NCBI GenBank assembly: GCA_001580565.1
Contig: LRBF01000081.1
Coordinates: forward strand, 1 to 35,868
Length of the DNA: 35,868 nt
Reading direction: 5' to 3'
From: Caballeronia megalochromosomata
GTDB lineage: Bacteria > Pseudomonadota > Gammaproteobacteria > Burkholderiales > Burkholderiaceae
Made by a program: the position numbers and the translations under genes. Positions 24,048 to 33,047 of this stretch are shown piece after piece (position 1 is the stretch's first letter; each line of letters starts with the position of its first letter). The notes under the pieces are model-generated. The model had not been told where the DNA came from, ran no database searches, and saw nothing but the letters and a program-made list of their open reading frames with translations.

Positions 24048-24326
24048 TTACTGGCCCGAGCCGCTCGCGCTGACCGGCGCGCCCGGGCCGCTCGGCGCCG
24101 CCGTGCCGCCGGGCGCGGTGGACGGGCCCGCGCTCGACGCGCCCTTTTGCATCTTCTTCGAATGCATGGACTTGTGCGATTTCGACGGCGCGTGTTGCGT
24201 CGTCGTTTGCGCGTTGTCGCCGGCCTGCAACCCCGTGTTCGAGCTTGGCGGATTGTCCTGCGCGAAAGCGGACGCACAGACGAGCGTGATAGCGCCGGCA
24301 GCGGCGCAAAGGGCGAAACGTTTCAT
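24048..24326 (-). CDS. Small exported protein, Lys/Ser/His-rich
   Basis: A 92-residue protein of unknown function. The signal peptide MKRFALCAAAGAITLVCASAFA is clear, with cleavage expected before QDN at residue 23. The mature part has no hydrophobic core: a Gln/Asn/Thr stretch, then a basic KSHKSMHSKKMQKG segment (about 49-62) and a Pro/Gly/Ala/Ser tail, so it is probably disordered. Proteins of this look (signal plus low-complexity tail) are common in Burkholderia and mostly uncharacterised. The ATG follows AGGAG. It is the last gene before the chemoreceptor on the same strand coordinates but has its own gap of 128 bases upstream. Confidence 0.75.
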   Translation of the reverse strand: MKRFALCAAAGAITLVCASAFAQDNPPSSNTGLQAGDNAQTTTQHAPSKSHKSMHSKKMQKGASSAGPSTAPGGTAAPSGPGAPVSASGSGQ

Positions 24327-24454
24327 GTCGAACTCCTGTTTGCGGATTGCGGAATGCGATGCATGCGGCGGGTTCTGCCTGCACGATTCGAGTCAGCACG
24401 CGACATGCCACGGTCTGACGATTCGCAAACGGAGTGTCTTCGAATGAAAGGCGC

Positions 24455-25993
24455 TCAGGTCCTGAACACCGCGACCGCGTGCTTCAGCTCCTCGGCCTGA
24501 ACGGCGAGCGCGGCAGCGGCGGCCGTCGCCTGCTCGACAAGCGCGGCATTCTGCTGCGTGACGGCGTCCATCTGCGTGATCGCGACGCCGACCTGCTCGA
24601 TGCCCTGCGTCTGCTGCGACGAAGCCGACGAGATCTCGTTCATGATGTCGTTCACGCGCGTGACGGACGTGAGAATCTGCTTCATCGTGTCGCCGGATTG
24701 CTGCGCGAGATCCTGTCCCGCCGTGACGTTCGTCACCGATTCGTCGATGAGCGTCTTCACGTCCTTCGCAGCCGCCGCGCAACGCTGCGCAAGCGCGCGC
24801 ACTTCCGACGCGACCACCGCGAAGCCGCGCCCGTGCTCACCCGCGCGCGCCGCTTCGACGGCTGCGTTCAACGCGAGGATGTTCGTCTGAAACGCGATGC
24901 CTTCGATCACGCCGATGATGTCCACGATCTTCTCCGAGCTGCCCGCGATCTTGTCCATCGTCGCGACGACGCCGAGCACCACGCCGCTGCCGCTTTCCAC
25001 CGTCGACGACGCGCTCGCCGCGAGCTGGCTCGCCTGCCCCGCGTTGTCGGAATTGAGGCGCACGGTCGACGTGAGTTCTTCCATGCTCGATGCCGTTTGC
25101 GCGAGCGACGCCGCCTGCTCTTCGGTACGCGACGACAGATCGTGATGACCGTCGGCGATTTCGCGCGACGCCGCCGTGATGCCGTCCGCGACGAGCTTGA
25201 TCTGCGCGATCGTCTGCGTGAGGCGGGACTGCATCGTATGCATCGAATGCATGAGGCTCGAATCGTCGCCCGGTTTCACGTGCACGGCCTGCGCGAGATC
25301 GCCCGCCGCGATGCGCTGACAGACGATCGACACATCACGCGGATCGCCGCCGATGCTTTTGAGCACGCCACGGATGATGAGCGTCATCGCGAGCGTCAGC
25401 GCCGCGCCGATTGCGCCGACGAGCAACAGCGACTTGAGCACGATCGCGTGGAAGGCCGCGTCGATATCGTCGATATACGCGCCCGTATAAACATGCCAGT
25501 CCCATTCGCGCACATAGTCGCCGTAGGTGAGCTTCTGCAGCGGCTCGGTCTCGCCGGGTTTCGGATAGAGATAGGTCGTGACATGCGAGCCGTCGAGTCC
25601 GTGCTTCACGATTTCGCCGGTGAAATGCTTGCCGGTGGCATCGACGAAATCGTTGATCTTGTTTTCCGTATCCGGGCGCACGGGGTTCAGCACCTGGAAC
25701 ATCTTCGAATCGAGGATGCCGAGATAGCCGCTCGTGCCGTAGCGGATCGCGCGCACGCTGGCGATGGCCAGCTTCTTCGCGTCTTCCTCCGGCAACGCGC
25801 CGCTTTGCGCCTGCTTCACATAGAACCTGACGACGCTCGTCGCCGATTGAACCTGTTCGGCGAGCGCATTTTCACGGTTGCGCATCAGCGAATGTTTCGT
25901 GGAGATCGCGTTGAGCGCGCACAGAAGAATCAGACTGAACCATACGAAGCCCACGGTGCTCATGAGCTTGGTCTTGAAGGAAAGTTTTTTCAC
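24455..25993 (-). CDS. Methyl-accepting chemotaxis protein with single Cache domain
   Basis: A 512-residue inner-membrane chemoreceptor. Membrane segment one is at about 10-32, a single-Cache-type periplasmic sensor at about 35-185 ([12 protein letters not shown] is characteristic), segment two at about 188-210, and HAMP at about 211-265. The signalling tip [21 protein letters not shown] and the following [17 protein letters not shown] (about 365-404) are intact, so it should couple to CheW and CheA. Small acids or similar ligands are usual for this sensor, but the ligand is unknown. The C-terminus lacks the NWETF-type pentapeptide that recruits CheR and CheB. It starts with GTG and no clear ribosome binding site. 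A chemotaxis operon is not nearby. Confidence 0.9.
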   Translation of the reverse strand: MKKLSFKTKLMSTVGFVWFSLILLCALNAISTKHSLMRNRENALAEQVQSATSVVRFYVKQAQSGALPEEDAKKLAIASVRAIRYGTSGYLGILDSKMFQVLNPVRPDTENKINDFVDATGKHFTGEIVKHGLDGSHVTTYLYPKPGETEPLQKLTYGDYVREWDWHVYTGAYIDDIDAAFHAIVLKSLLLVGAIGAALTLAMTLIIRGVLKSIGGDPRDVSIVCQRIAAGDLAQAVHVKPGDDSSLMHSMHTMQSRLTQTIAQIKLVADGITAASREIADGHHDLSSRTEEQAASLAQTASSMEELTSTVRLNSDNAGQASQLAASASSTVESGSGVVLGVVATMDKIAGSSEKIVDIIGVIEGIAFQTNILALNAAVEAARAGEHGRGFAVVASEVRALAQRCAAAAKDVKTLIDESVTNVTAGQDLAQQSGDTMKQILTSVTRVNDIMNEISSASSQQTQGIEQVGVAITQMDAVTQQNAALVEQATAAAAALAVQAEELKHAVAVFRT

Positions 25994-26183
25994 GATCGGG
26001 TTGAAGGAGCCGAGGAAAGCGCCGGGGCAGGCGCTCGCTATGCGAACTTCCGATCGTGAGCGGTTTTACGTTTGCGTGCGAAGGCGCAACGTGGCCCTGC
26101 AATCGAAAGCCGTATGTGATTTAACGGCAGGCGGATTGCGTTCTTGAGCGGCCGGCGCAGCGCCGCGATGCGCGTCATGAAGC

Positions 26184-26219
26184 AAAAACGCCCCGCGTGA
26201 CCAGGGTCACGCGGGGCGT
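26184..26219 (-). terminator. Intrinsic terminator of the aromatic-acid transporter gene
   Basis: A 14-base perfect stem (26188-26201 with 26206-26219, arms ACGCCCCGCGTGAC and its complement) has a 4-base loop and is followed on the minus strand by TTTTTG. It lies 27 bases after the stop codon of the MFS gene. Confidence 0.9.
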
Positions 26220-26245
26220 CGTCGCACGGCTAAAGCCGCGTCGAA

Positions 26246-27610
26246 TCAGTGCCCGAGCGGCTCCGTCGACTTGAGATCGCTCGCCATCGCCGTCTGCGGA
26301 TGCGCGGCCTGCTTGATCAGCAGCGCGACCGCCGAGACGATCCCCGCCACCGCGATCGTCGCGAAGATGCCGCCGAAGGTGAAGTGCTGACGCGTCAGCT
26401 CGGCGACGAGAAACGATCCCGCAATGCCGCCGAAACGCCCGATGCCCAGCATCCAAGCGACGCCCGTGCCGCGGCCCTGCGTCGGATAGAACGCTGCGGC
26501 CAGCGCGGGCATCGACGATTGCGCGGTGTTCATCAGCACGCCCGCGAGGAACACGACGAGCACGAGCATGCCGACATTGCCGACGGCCTGGCCGATCAGA
26601 TACACGCTCACGGCGGTCAACGCATAGCACGCCGCGATGATGCGGTTCGCGTTGAACTTGTCCATCAGCACGCCGCACAGCACTGCGCCGACGCCCCCGA
26701 GCGGGAACAGCGCGGAGATGAGCGTCGCCTTCTGCGGCGGCAGGCCGGATTCCTTGAGCAGGATCGGCATCCAGTTGATCGACGCGTAGAAGATCACGAG
26801 GCCCATGAAGTAGGCGAGCCACAGCATGACCGAACCGACGATGTACGAGCGCGACAGCACCACGCTCATGCCGCTCTGCCCCGCCACGGCGGGCGCGACC
26901 TCGGTCATGAAGAACGAACCCGCCTGCATCGCATCGGACGAGATGCGCGCGAGCGTTGCGCGAATCTTCTCGACGGGCTTCGCCTTCGCCACCATATAGC
27001 GCACCGATTCCGGCAGCGTGGCGATGAGCAGCACTGACAGCACGAGCGGCGCGATGCCGCCGAGCATCAGCACGCTGCGCCAGCCGAAATGCGGAATCAT
27101 CCACGCCGCAAGAAAGCCGCCGAATGCCGCACCGAGCGGAAAGCCGCAGAACATCAGGTTGATGAGCGTCGCGCGGCGGTTGTCGGGGCAGAACTCGCTC
27201 ATCATCGTGACGGCGTTCGGCATCGCGGCGCCGAGGCCGAGGCCTGTGATGAAGCGCAGCGTCGTCAGTTGGGTGATGTCCGCGGAGAACGACGACGCGA
27301 GACACGCGACACCGAAGATCAGCACCGACGAGAGCAGCATCGCGCGGCGGCCGAGCTTGTCCGACAGCGGCCCGGAAAGCAGCGCGCCGGCGGCGAGCCC
27401 GAAGAGCGCGGCGCTCAGGACGGGCGCGAGCGCCGGACGGCTGATCTGCCACTCGGTGACGAGCGAGGGCGCGATGAAGCCGATCGCGGCGGTATCGAAA
27501 CCATCCAGAAGGACGATCACGAAGCACATCGCGAAGATGAGCCACTGAAACGGCGAGAACGGATGCTCGTTGATGAACGTCTGAACGTTCACGGCAGGAC
27601 TTCTACTCAC
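26246..27610 (-). CDS. Aromatic acid:H+ symporter (AAHS family MFS)
   Basis: A 454-residue importer of the AAHS family (PcaK, BenK, MhpT relatives). Twelve membrane segments are predicted. The family motif DGFDTAAIGF is at 36-45 in the first segment, where charged Asp36 and Asp39 correspond to residues essential in PcaK, and GPLSDKLGRR is at 80-89. Likely cargos are hydroxybenzoates, benzoate-type acids or nicotinate-like compounds. The start is GTG at 27610 with AAGGGA about seven bases before it. It lies 190 bases after phnM on the same strand, probably as a separate unit: an operator-like repeat and a hairpin lie in between, and it has its own terminator. Confidence 0.88.
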   Translation of the reverse strand: MSRSPAVNVQTFINEHPFSPFQWLIFAMCFVIVLLDGFDTAAIGFIAPSLVTEWQISRPALAPVLSAALFGLAAGALLSGPLSDKLGRRAMLLSSVLIFGVACLASSFSADITQLTTLRFITGLGLGAAMPNAVTMMSEFCPDNRRATLINLMFCGFPLGAAFGGFLAAWMIPHFGWRSVLMLGGIAPLVLSVLLIATLPESVRYMVAKAKPVEKIRATLARISSDAMQAGSFFMTEVAPAVAGQSGMSVVLSRSYIVGSVMLWLAYFMGLVIFYASINWMPILLKESGLPPQKATLISALFPLGGVGAVLCGVLMDKFNANRIIAACYALTAVSVYLIGQAVGNVGMLVLVVFLAGVLMNTAQSSMPALAAAFYPTQGRGTGVAWMLGIGRFGGIAGSFLVAELTRQHFTFGGIFATIAVAGIVSAVALLIKQAAHPQTAMASDLKSTEPLGH

Positions 27611-27656
27611 TTCATTCCCTTTTCGATAGTTGATGCGTGCCCGATCGGCGCTAAAA

Positions 27657-27690
27657 GTTCGCTATACGAACACGGATTCACATAGCGAAC
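27657..27690. promoter_or_regulatory. IclR-type operator candidate of the AAHS transporter
   Basis: GTTCGCTATACGAAC (27657-27671) has perfect 5-base outer arms, and ATAGCGAAC (27682-27690) is the complement of GTTCGCTAT, so three half-sites lie in 34 bases. IclR-family regulators of aromatic genes (PcaU, PobR, PcaR) bind sites of the GTTCG-N-CGAAC kind. The block is 47-80 bases upstream of the transporter start. Confidence 0.5.
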
Positions 27691-27717
27691 ACACGCGTGA
27701 GGGTACTTAAGAAGCTT

Positions 27718-27758
27718 GCGCTTCGTCAACGCGGGCTTACCCGCGTATGACGAAGCGC
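27718..27758 (-). terminator. Long hairpin after phnM, possible terminator
   Basis: GCGCTTCGTCA and its complement TGACGAAGCGC flank an inner ACGCGGG / CCCGCGT pair, giving about 18 stem pairs with one bulged A and a loop of CTTA. It lies 42 bases beyond the phnM stop. No clean T-tract follows, so it may be a rho-independent terminator of weak type or a transcript-protecting structure. Confidence 0.5.
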
Positions 27759-27800
27759 TGACGTGTGGCTATCGGAGGGATGGAAATGAAGCGCTTTGCG

Positions 27801-28934
27801 TCAGGACACGCGGCGTCCCGCGCGATAGGTCTCGCGCGGCACCTGCACGCCGTCCACCGACGCGACGCGCACGAAGTCCGCGCGCAGGCCCGTCGCGATG
27901 GCGCCGCGATCGCTCAGACCGGCCGCGTGCGCCGGCGCCCACGACACCGTCGCGACCGCGCGCGGCAGCGACCAGCCGGCCTTGCTCACGAGATCGAACA
28001 CGGCGATCAGCAGACTCGACGGCACGTAGTCCGACGAGAGGATATCGAGCAGCCCTTCGCGCGCCAGCTCGAGCGCCGACACATTGCCCGAGTGCGAGCC
28101 GCCGCGCACCACGTTCGGCGCGCCCATGATCGTCGCGATACCGTGCTCGCGCGCGGCGCGGGCGGCTTCGAGCGTCGTCGGAAATTCGGCGAGCGCGATG
28201 CCGTCGCGCGCCGCTTCCTCGACGTGCTCGACGAGCGTGTCGTCGTGGCTCGCGAGCGAGATGTTCAGGCGCCTGCAACGCTCGACGATATCCGCGCGAT
28301 GCTTCGCCGCATAACGCTCCTGATGTTCCGCGAGCTCGGCGAGGATCCTGTTCGTGTGCTCGTCGCTCCACTTGCCGTGACGCTCCTGATACTTGCGCCA
28401 CTTCTCGTGGTCCTGCCATTGCCGCTGCCCCGGCGTGTGATCCATCACCGACGCGAGCCTGAACAGCGGATCGGAGGAAAGCGAATCGAACACTTCGACG
28501 ACATCCGTCGTGCCCACTTCGCAACGCAGATGCAGAAAGTGATCGGCGCGCAGCAGATCGCGCTCGGCGAACTTGCCGATCGACTTCGCGCATTGCACCT
28601 GAAGTTCGCGGCCACGCACGCCGTCTTCGGGGCGCGAGCCGACGCCGAGCGCGTCGAACACGGTCGTGATGCCCGCCGACGCGACTTGCGCGTCATGCAC
28701 GATGATCGCCGCCTCGTGATTCCACAGCACGCCCGGACGCGGCGCGAGATGCTTCTCGATGTTGTCCGTGTGCAGTTCGACGAAACCCGGCAGCAGATAA
28801 TCGCCGCCCCAGTCCACGGCTTCGCGCGCCGCCGTACTGCCCGGCGCGAGTTCAACGATGCGTGAGTCCTCGACAAGCAAGGTGCCCACGAAATCCTCGT
28901 CGCGCGTCACGATGCGCGCATTCTTGATCAGCAT
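27801..28934 (-). CDS. phnM: Ribose 1-methylphosphonate 5-triphosphate diphosphatase
   Basis: A 377-residue amidohydrolase-fold enzyme of the C-P lyase pathway; it removes pyrophosphate from alpha-D-ribose 1-methylphosphonate 5-triphosphate to give the PhnJ substrate. PGFVELHTDNIEKH (about 49-62) with His55 and His62 is the metal-binding start of the barrel, and HDAQVASAGITTVFDALGVG follows. FPTTLEAARAAREHGI and MGAPNVVRGGSHSGN are typical of PhnM. The ATG overlaps the phnL stop region by seven bases. It is the last gene of the phnGHIJKLM operon. Confidence 0.95.
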   Translation of the reverse strand: MLIKNARIVTRDEDFVGTLLVEDSRIVELAPGSTAAREAVDWGGDYLLPGFVELHTDNIEKHLAPRPGVLWNHEAAIIVHDAQVASAGITTVFDALGVGSRPEDGVRGRELQVQCAKSIGKFAERDLLRADHFLHLRCEVGTTDVVEVFDSLSSDPLFRLASVMDHTPGQRQWQDHEKWRKYQERHGKWSDEHTNRILAELAEHQERYAAKHRADIVERCRRLNISLASHDDTLVEHVEEAARDGIALAEFPTTLEAARAAREHGIATIMGAPNVVRGGSHSGNVSALELAREGLLDILSSDYVPSSLLIAVFDLVSKAGWSLPRAVATVSWAPAHAAGLSDRGAIATGLRADFVRVASVDGVQVPRETYRAGRRVS

Positions 28935-29695
28935 GTCTGCAACACTCCGGAATCGGTTGGTACGGATGCGGCGCCGGCGCTCGCGAGCCGCACGATGCGG
29001 GTCGCGACGCGCTCGCGCGTGTCTTCGTCGTGGAAGATGCCGACGATCGCCGCGCCTTTCGCGCGCGCCTCGACGATCAGGTCGGCGACCACGTCGCGAT
29101 TTTCGGCATCGAGCGACGCGGTGGGCTCATCGAGCAAGAGCAGCGGATGCGCCGCGATCAGCCCGCGCGCGATGTTCACGCGCTGCTGCTCGCCGCCCGA
29201 GAACGTCGCGGGCGCGAGCGTCCACAGACGGCGCGGCACGTTGAGGCGTTCGAGCAATGCGCTCGCGCGCTCGCGGGCCTCGTCTTCGTCCACGCCGCGC
29301 GACACGAGCGGCTCCGCGACGAGATCGAGCGACGACACACGCGGAATCGCGCGCAGGAACTGGCTGACGTAACCCATCGTCGTGTTGCGCAAGCGGATGA
29401 TCTCGTGCGGCGCGGCTTCGGTCAGCATAACGTGGCGCGCTGCACGGCTCTCGTCGCGAATCGCGATGGTGCCGCGCGTCGCGAGATAGTTGCCGTACAT
29501 GCAACGCAGAAAGGTACTCTTGCCCGCGCCCGATGCGCCCGCGAGCACGACACATTCGCCGCGTTCGACATCGAGCGATATACCCGACAGCGCAGCGATA
29601 CGCGCGCCGCCCTGCTGGTGCAGCGTGAAGGTCTTTTCGATGCCGCGTGCCTGCAGCATCAGCTTGTCGTTCGTGACAAAGGCATTCATGGTCAT
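28928..29695 (-). CDS. phnL: C-P lyase ABC-type subunit PhnL
   Basis: A 255-residue ABC-fold ATPase without transporter partners. Walker A GASGAGKST is at 53-61, the signature FSGGEQQR at 165-172 and Walker B LLLLDEP at 185-191; FHDEDTRERVA follows the last strand. PhnL works with PhnI, G and H in forming the ribose-triphosphate phosphonate. Three in-frame starts are possible: GTG at 29704 and ATGs at 29695 and 29689. I chose 29695 because GAGG lies at the right distance. The gene begins ten bases after the phnK stop. Confidence 0.93.
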   Translation of the reverse strand: MTMNAFVTNDKLMLQARGIEKTFTLHQQGGARIAALSGISLDVERGECVVLAGASGAGKSTFLRCMYGNYLATRGTIAIRDESRAARHVMLTEAAPHEIIRLRNTTMGYVSQFLRAIPRVSSLDLVAEPLVSRGVDEDEARERASALLERLNVPRRLWTLAPATFSGGEQQRVNIARGLIAAHPLLLLDEPTASLDAENRDVVADLIVEARAKGAAIVGIFHDEDTRERVATRIVRLASAGAASVPTDSGVLQTC

Positions 29696-29705
29696 GTCTC
29701 GCACC

Positions 29706-30476
29706 TCAAACGGGCAGCACGGACGCGACGAGCGTCTGTGTGTAAGGATGTTGCGGATCGTCGAGCACCTGGTCCGTGAGACCGCTTTCGACGACGCGCC
29801 CGTCCTTCATCACCATTAGCCGATGCGCGAGCAGCCGCGCCACGCCGATATCATGCGTGACGATCACCGCCGCGAGATGCAGCTTGCTCGTCAAGGTGCG
29901 CAGCAGATCGAGCAGGCGTGCCTGCACGGACACATCGAGTCCGGCGGTCGGCTCGTCCATGAACACGAGGCGCGGGCCCGTTACCAGATTACGCGCGATC
30001 TGCAGGCGCTGCTGCATGCCGCCCGAAAACGCCGAAGGCAATTCGTCGATGCGCGCCGCATCCAGTTCGACGCGGTTCATCCAGTCGGCCGCCGTTTCGC
30101 GCAGGCGGCCATAGTGGCGTGCGCCGATTGCCATCAACGGCTCGCCGATGTTCGCACCCGCCGATACATTGCGGCGCAGGCCGTCGCGTGCGTTCTGGTG
30201 CACGAAGCCCCATTCGGTGCGCGACAGAAGACGCCTGCGTGGTTCGGCGAGCGTCAGCAGATCGAGCGCTTCGCCTTCGCGCGTGGTGTACGTGAGTGCG
30301 CCGCCGTCGATCTCGCTGCGCAACGCGAGCGCATTGAGCAAGGTCGATTTGCCCGATCCCGATTCGCCGACGATGCACAGCACTTCGCCCGGATGAACGT
30401 CGAGATCGACATCGACGCAACCGCCGCGGCCGTCATAGCGTTTCGTGAGGCGCGTCGCTTTCAGCAGTGCGTTCAT
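29706..30476 (-). CDS. phnK: C-P lyase ABC-type subunit PhnK
   Basis: A 256-residue ABC-fold ATPase that binds the C-P lyase core near PhnJ. Walker A GESGSGKST is at 37-45, the signature FSGGMQQR at 150-157 and Walker B VFMDEP at 171-176, followed by TAGLDVSVQARLLDLLR typical for the family. HPYTQTLVASVLPV at the C-terminus resembles the oligopeptide-ABC ATPases, as expected for PhnK. No membrane partner exists. Its ATG overlaps the phnJ stop codon as ATGA. Confidence 0.93.
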   Translation of the reverse strand: MNALLKATRLTKRYDGRGGCVDVDLDVHPGEVLCIVGESGSGKSTLLNALALRSEIDGGALTYTTREGEALDLLTLAEPRRRLLSRTEWGFVHQNARDGLRRNVSAGANIGEPLMAIGARHYGRLRETAADWMNRVELDAARIDELPSAFSGGMQQRLQIARNLVTGPRLVFMDEPTAGLDVSVQARLLDLLRTLTSKLHLAAVIVTHDIGVARLLAHRLMVMKDGRVVESGLTDQVLDDPQHPYTQTLVASVLPV

Positions 30477-31327
30477 TGCTGCACCTCTTCGTCGTCGCGA
30501 CGGCTATGGCAGTAGTCGCTATCGGAACAGACGAACATGCGCGTGCCCTGATCATCGACGATCATTTCGTCGAGAAAGCTTTCGTGCGAACCGCACAGCG
30601 CGCACGCGTGCTCCCATGTCTGCACGCTGAAAGGATGATCCTCGAAATCCAGGCTCTTCACTTTCGTATAAGGCGGAATGGCATAGATGCGCCGTTCGCG
30701 GCCCGCGCCGAAGAGTTGCAATGCGGGGTTCATGTGCATCTTCGGATTGTCGAACTTCGGGATCGGCGAAGGCGATGTCAGATAGCGGTCGTTCACCAGC
30801 ACCGGATAATCGTAAGTTGTCGCGATGCTGCCGTGCTGCACGATATCCTCATAATATTTCACGTTGATGAGGCCGTAGTCCGCGAGCGCATGGAGCTTGC
30901 GGCACTCCGTCACGCGCGGCTCCAGCCGGAAGAGCGGCTCGGGCATCGGCACCTGATAGACGATGATCTGCCTGTCCGTCAGCGGCGTCTCCGGAATGCG
31001 GTGACGCGTCTGCACGATGGTCGCGTCCGCCGTGCGCGTGGTCGTCGCCACGCCCGCCGTGCGCGCGAAGAAGCGGCGAATGTTCACCGCGTTCGTCGTC
31101 TCGTCGGAGCCTTGATCGATGACCTTCAACGTATCGCTTTCGCCGATGATCGCCGATGTGACCTGCAGTCCGCCCGTGCCCCATCCATACGGCAGCGGCA
31201 TTTCGCGCGAGGCGAACGGCACCTGATAACCCGGCACCGCGACTGCCTTGAGCAGCGCGCGGCGGATCATGCGCTTGGTCTGCTCGTCGAGATAGGCGAA
31301 GTTATAACCTTCGGTGAGTGCGTTCAT
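30473..31327 (-). CDS. phnJ: Alpha-D-ribose 1-methylphosphonate 5-phosphate C-P lyase
   Basis: A 284-residue radical SAM enzyme that cleaves the carbon-phosphorus bond, giving the alkane and ribose 1,2-cyclic phosphate 5-phosphate. The four cysteines Cys242, Cys245, Cys267 and Cys273 keep the C-x2-C-x21-C-x5-C pattern and correspond to 241, 244, 266 and 272 of E. coli PhnJ; Gly33 corresponds to the glycyl-radical Gly32. PYGWGTGGLQVTSAIIG and SDETTNAVNIRRFF are characteristic. It overlaps phnI upstream and phnK downstream as ATGA, so all three are translationally coupled. Confidence 0.97.
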   Translation of the reverse strand: MNALTEGYNFAYLDEQTKRMIRRALLKAVAVPGYQVPFASREMPLPYGWGTGGLQVTSAIIGESDTLKVIDQGSDETTNAVNIRRFFARTAGVATTTRTADATIVQTRHRIPETPLTDRQIIVYQVPMPEPLFRLEPRVTECRKLHALADYGLINVKYYEDIVQHGSIATTYDYPVLVNDRYLTSPSPIPKFDNPKMHMNPALQLFGAGRERRIYAIPPYTKVKSLDFEDHPFSVQTWEHACALCGSHESFLDEMIVDDQGTRMFVCSDSDYCHSRRDDEEVQQ

Positions 31328-32424
31328 GCCGCATTCTCCTTGTTGTCATCCGCGCCATGCGCCGCGCGCAAGCGGCGAAGCAATTCCAGCTCGGATTGAA
31401 AATCGACGTAATGCGGCAATTTCAGGTGTTGCACGAAACCGGACGCTTCCACGTTATCGCTGTGATACAGCACGAACTCGGGATCCTGCGTGGGCGAAGC
31501 CACGGATTCGCCCAGCTCCTGCGCGCGCAATGCGCGGTCCACCAGCGCCATGGCCATCGCCTTGCGCTCGGAATGACCGAAGGCGAGGCCATAACCTTGC
31601 GTGAAGGTCGGCGGCACGTCGCCGCTGCCCGCGAACTGGTTGATCATCTGACACTCGGTCACGTCGATATCGCCGATCTCGACCGCGAAGCCCAGTTCAT
31701 CGACATGCATTTCCACCGCTACTTCTCCGTGACGGATCTCGCCCGCGAACGGATGACTGTGCGCGTAACCGCGTTGCGTCGCATAGCCGACTGCGAGCAG
31801 AAAGCCCTCGTCGCCGCGCGCGAGATTTTGCAGGCGCGTCGAGCGATCGGCGGGAAACGAAAGCGGCTCGCGCGACAGATCGCCCGGTTCCGGCGCGTCA
31901 TCGTGCATGCGTTCCTGCTCGATCAGGCCTTCCCTGTCGAGCATGGACAGCACGCGCGGCATCGCGCTCGCGGCGGGCGCCTGCTGCGCGATCGTTGCAT
32001 CGCCGACTTGTTCGCCCTGCGCGAGCAAGGTGAAATCGAGCAGGCGCTGCGTGTAATCGTAGGTGCCGCCCAGCATCTGGCCGCCGGGAATGTCCTTGAA
32101 GGCCGCCGAGATGCGACGCTCGACGCACATCGCTTCAGTATCGATCGGCAATGTGTAGCCGAAGCGCGGCAATGTCGTGCGATACGCGCGCAACAGGAAG
32201 ATCGCTTCGACGAGATCGCCTGCCGCCTGCTTGATCGCGAGCGCGGCGAGATCTTCGTCGTAGACGGAGCCTTCGGTCATCACGCGCGCGACGGCAAGAC
32301 GCATCTGTTCGCGAATCTGCGCGACGGACAACTCGGGCACGGCGACATCGCCACGACGCTGCTTCGCGAGCACATCCCATGAACGTTCGATGGCGCGTTC
32401 GCCACCCTTGACCGCGACGTACAT
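31324..32424 (-). CDS. phnI: C-P lyase core subunit PhnI
   Basis: A 366-residue subunit that, with PhnG, PhnH and PhnL, exchanges the adenine of ATP for the phosphonate, giving ribose 1-phosphonate 5-triphosphate. The start MYVAVKGGERAIERSW is the typical PhnI N-terminus; the frame is open to 32601 but the upstream residues are the shadow of phnH. GYAYSHPFAGEIRHGEV-type and ECQMINQFAGSGDVPPTF-type segments match the family. Its ATG overlaps the phnH stop by one base (TGATG) and its stop overlaps the phnJ start. Confidence 0.95.
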   Translation of the reverse strand: MYVAVKGGERAIERSWDVLAKQRRGDVAVPELSVAQIREQMRLAVARVMTEGSVYDEDLAALAIKQAAGDLVEAIFLLRAYRTTLPRFGYTLPIDTEAMCVERRISAAFKDIPGGQMLGGTYDYTQRLLDFTLLAQGEQVGDATIAQQAPAASAMPRVLSMLDREGLIEQERMHDDAPEPGDLSREPLSFPADRSTRLQNLARGDEGFLLAVGYATQRGYAHSHPFAGEIRHGEVAVEMHVDELGFAVEIGDIDVTECQMINQFAGSGDVPPTFTQGYGLAFGHSERKAMAMALVDRALRAQELGESVASPTQDPEFVLYHSDNVEASGFVQHLKLPHYVDFQSELELLRRLRAAHGADDNKENAA

Positions 32425-33047
32425 CAGTTCACCTCCACGTGCGTCGTGCGCGGCAGGCCGACGAGCGCGCCGCCCGCGACGAAGTAGCAATCGATGCCGC
32501 AAGGAAAGAGCCCGGTGAGCGCCGCGCGTTCGCGCCAGAACTCGCGCGACAGCCCTGCGATACCGACCATGCGCGACTGAGCGATACCGGGACCGCGCCA
32601 TGCGAGCGGCTCGCCTTCGGTCAGCGAGGGCACGCGGATGAAGAGTGTCGCCGCGTCCTCGGGCGTTTCGGGATCTCCGTGCGAGAACGCATCGAGCGAG
32701 GGCATGGTGCGCGCATCGTCGATATAGGCGAACGCGGCCGTGCGGCGCTCGCGCGTCAAAGGCGCGCTCGCGTGAAAGCGCAGCGCATCGCCGAGCACGT
32801 CGTCTTCGCGTTCGATGAACACCGGCGTCGAGTAATCCGTCAGCGCGAGCAGCGAGGCGAACGCCGCGAGCGGCACGCGCCCGGCAAGCGCATCGCGCAT
32901 GGCGTGGTTGTCCGGCAGCGCGGCATCGATCGCGACGATGCTGCCCGGGCGCGACAGCGCATCGAGCAAAGCGCGGAACACGCGCTGCGCGTCGTGCACC
33001 GTGTCGTTGAAGCCGGGCACGAGGGTCGTCATGTCGATTTTCATCAT
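32424..33047 (-). CDS. phnH: C-P lyase core subunit PhnH
   Basis: A 207-residue structural subunit of the C-P lyase core complex, which resembles a PLP-enzyme fold without the cofactor site. LVPGFNDTVHDAQRVFRALLDALSRPG at the start and LFPCGIDCYFVAGG near the end are typical of PhnH. Two ATGs in a row (33047 and 33044) are possible; GAGAGG lies three and six bases before them, and either one overlaps or abuts the phnG stop codon. I list the first. A longer frame upstream is the phnG shadow. Confidence 0.93.
   Translation of the reverse strand: MMKIDMTTLVPGFNDTVHDAQRVFRALLDALSRPGSIVAIDAALPDNHAMRDALAGRVPLAAFASLLALTDYSTPVFIEREDDVLGDALRFHASAPLTRERRTAAFAYIDDARTMPSLDAFSHGDPETPEDAATLFIRVPSLTEGEPLAWRGPGIAQSRMVGIAGLSREFWRERAALTGLFPCGIDCYFVAGGALVGLPRTTHVEVN

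Noticed and set aside
25994..26187. Flagellar sigma-28 promoter before the chemoreceptor
   Set aside because: TAAA elements are present, but no GCCGATAA-like partner lies at the right distance.
26246..28934. MFS transporter as the missing phosphonate importer of the phn operon
   Set aside because: The DGFDTA motif and overall sequence are of aromatic-acid symporters, and a hairpin and operator-like repeat separate it from phnM.
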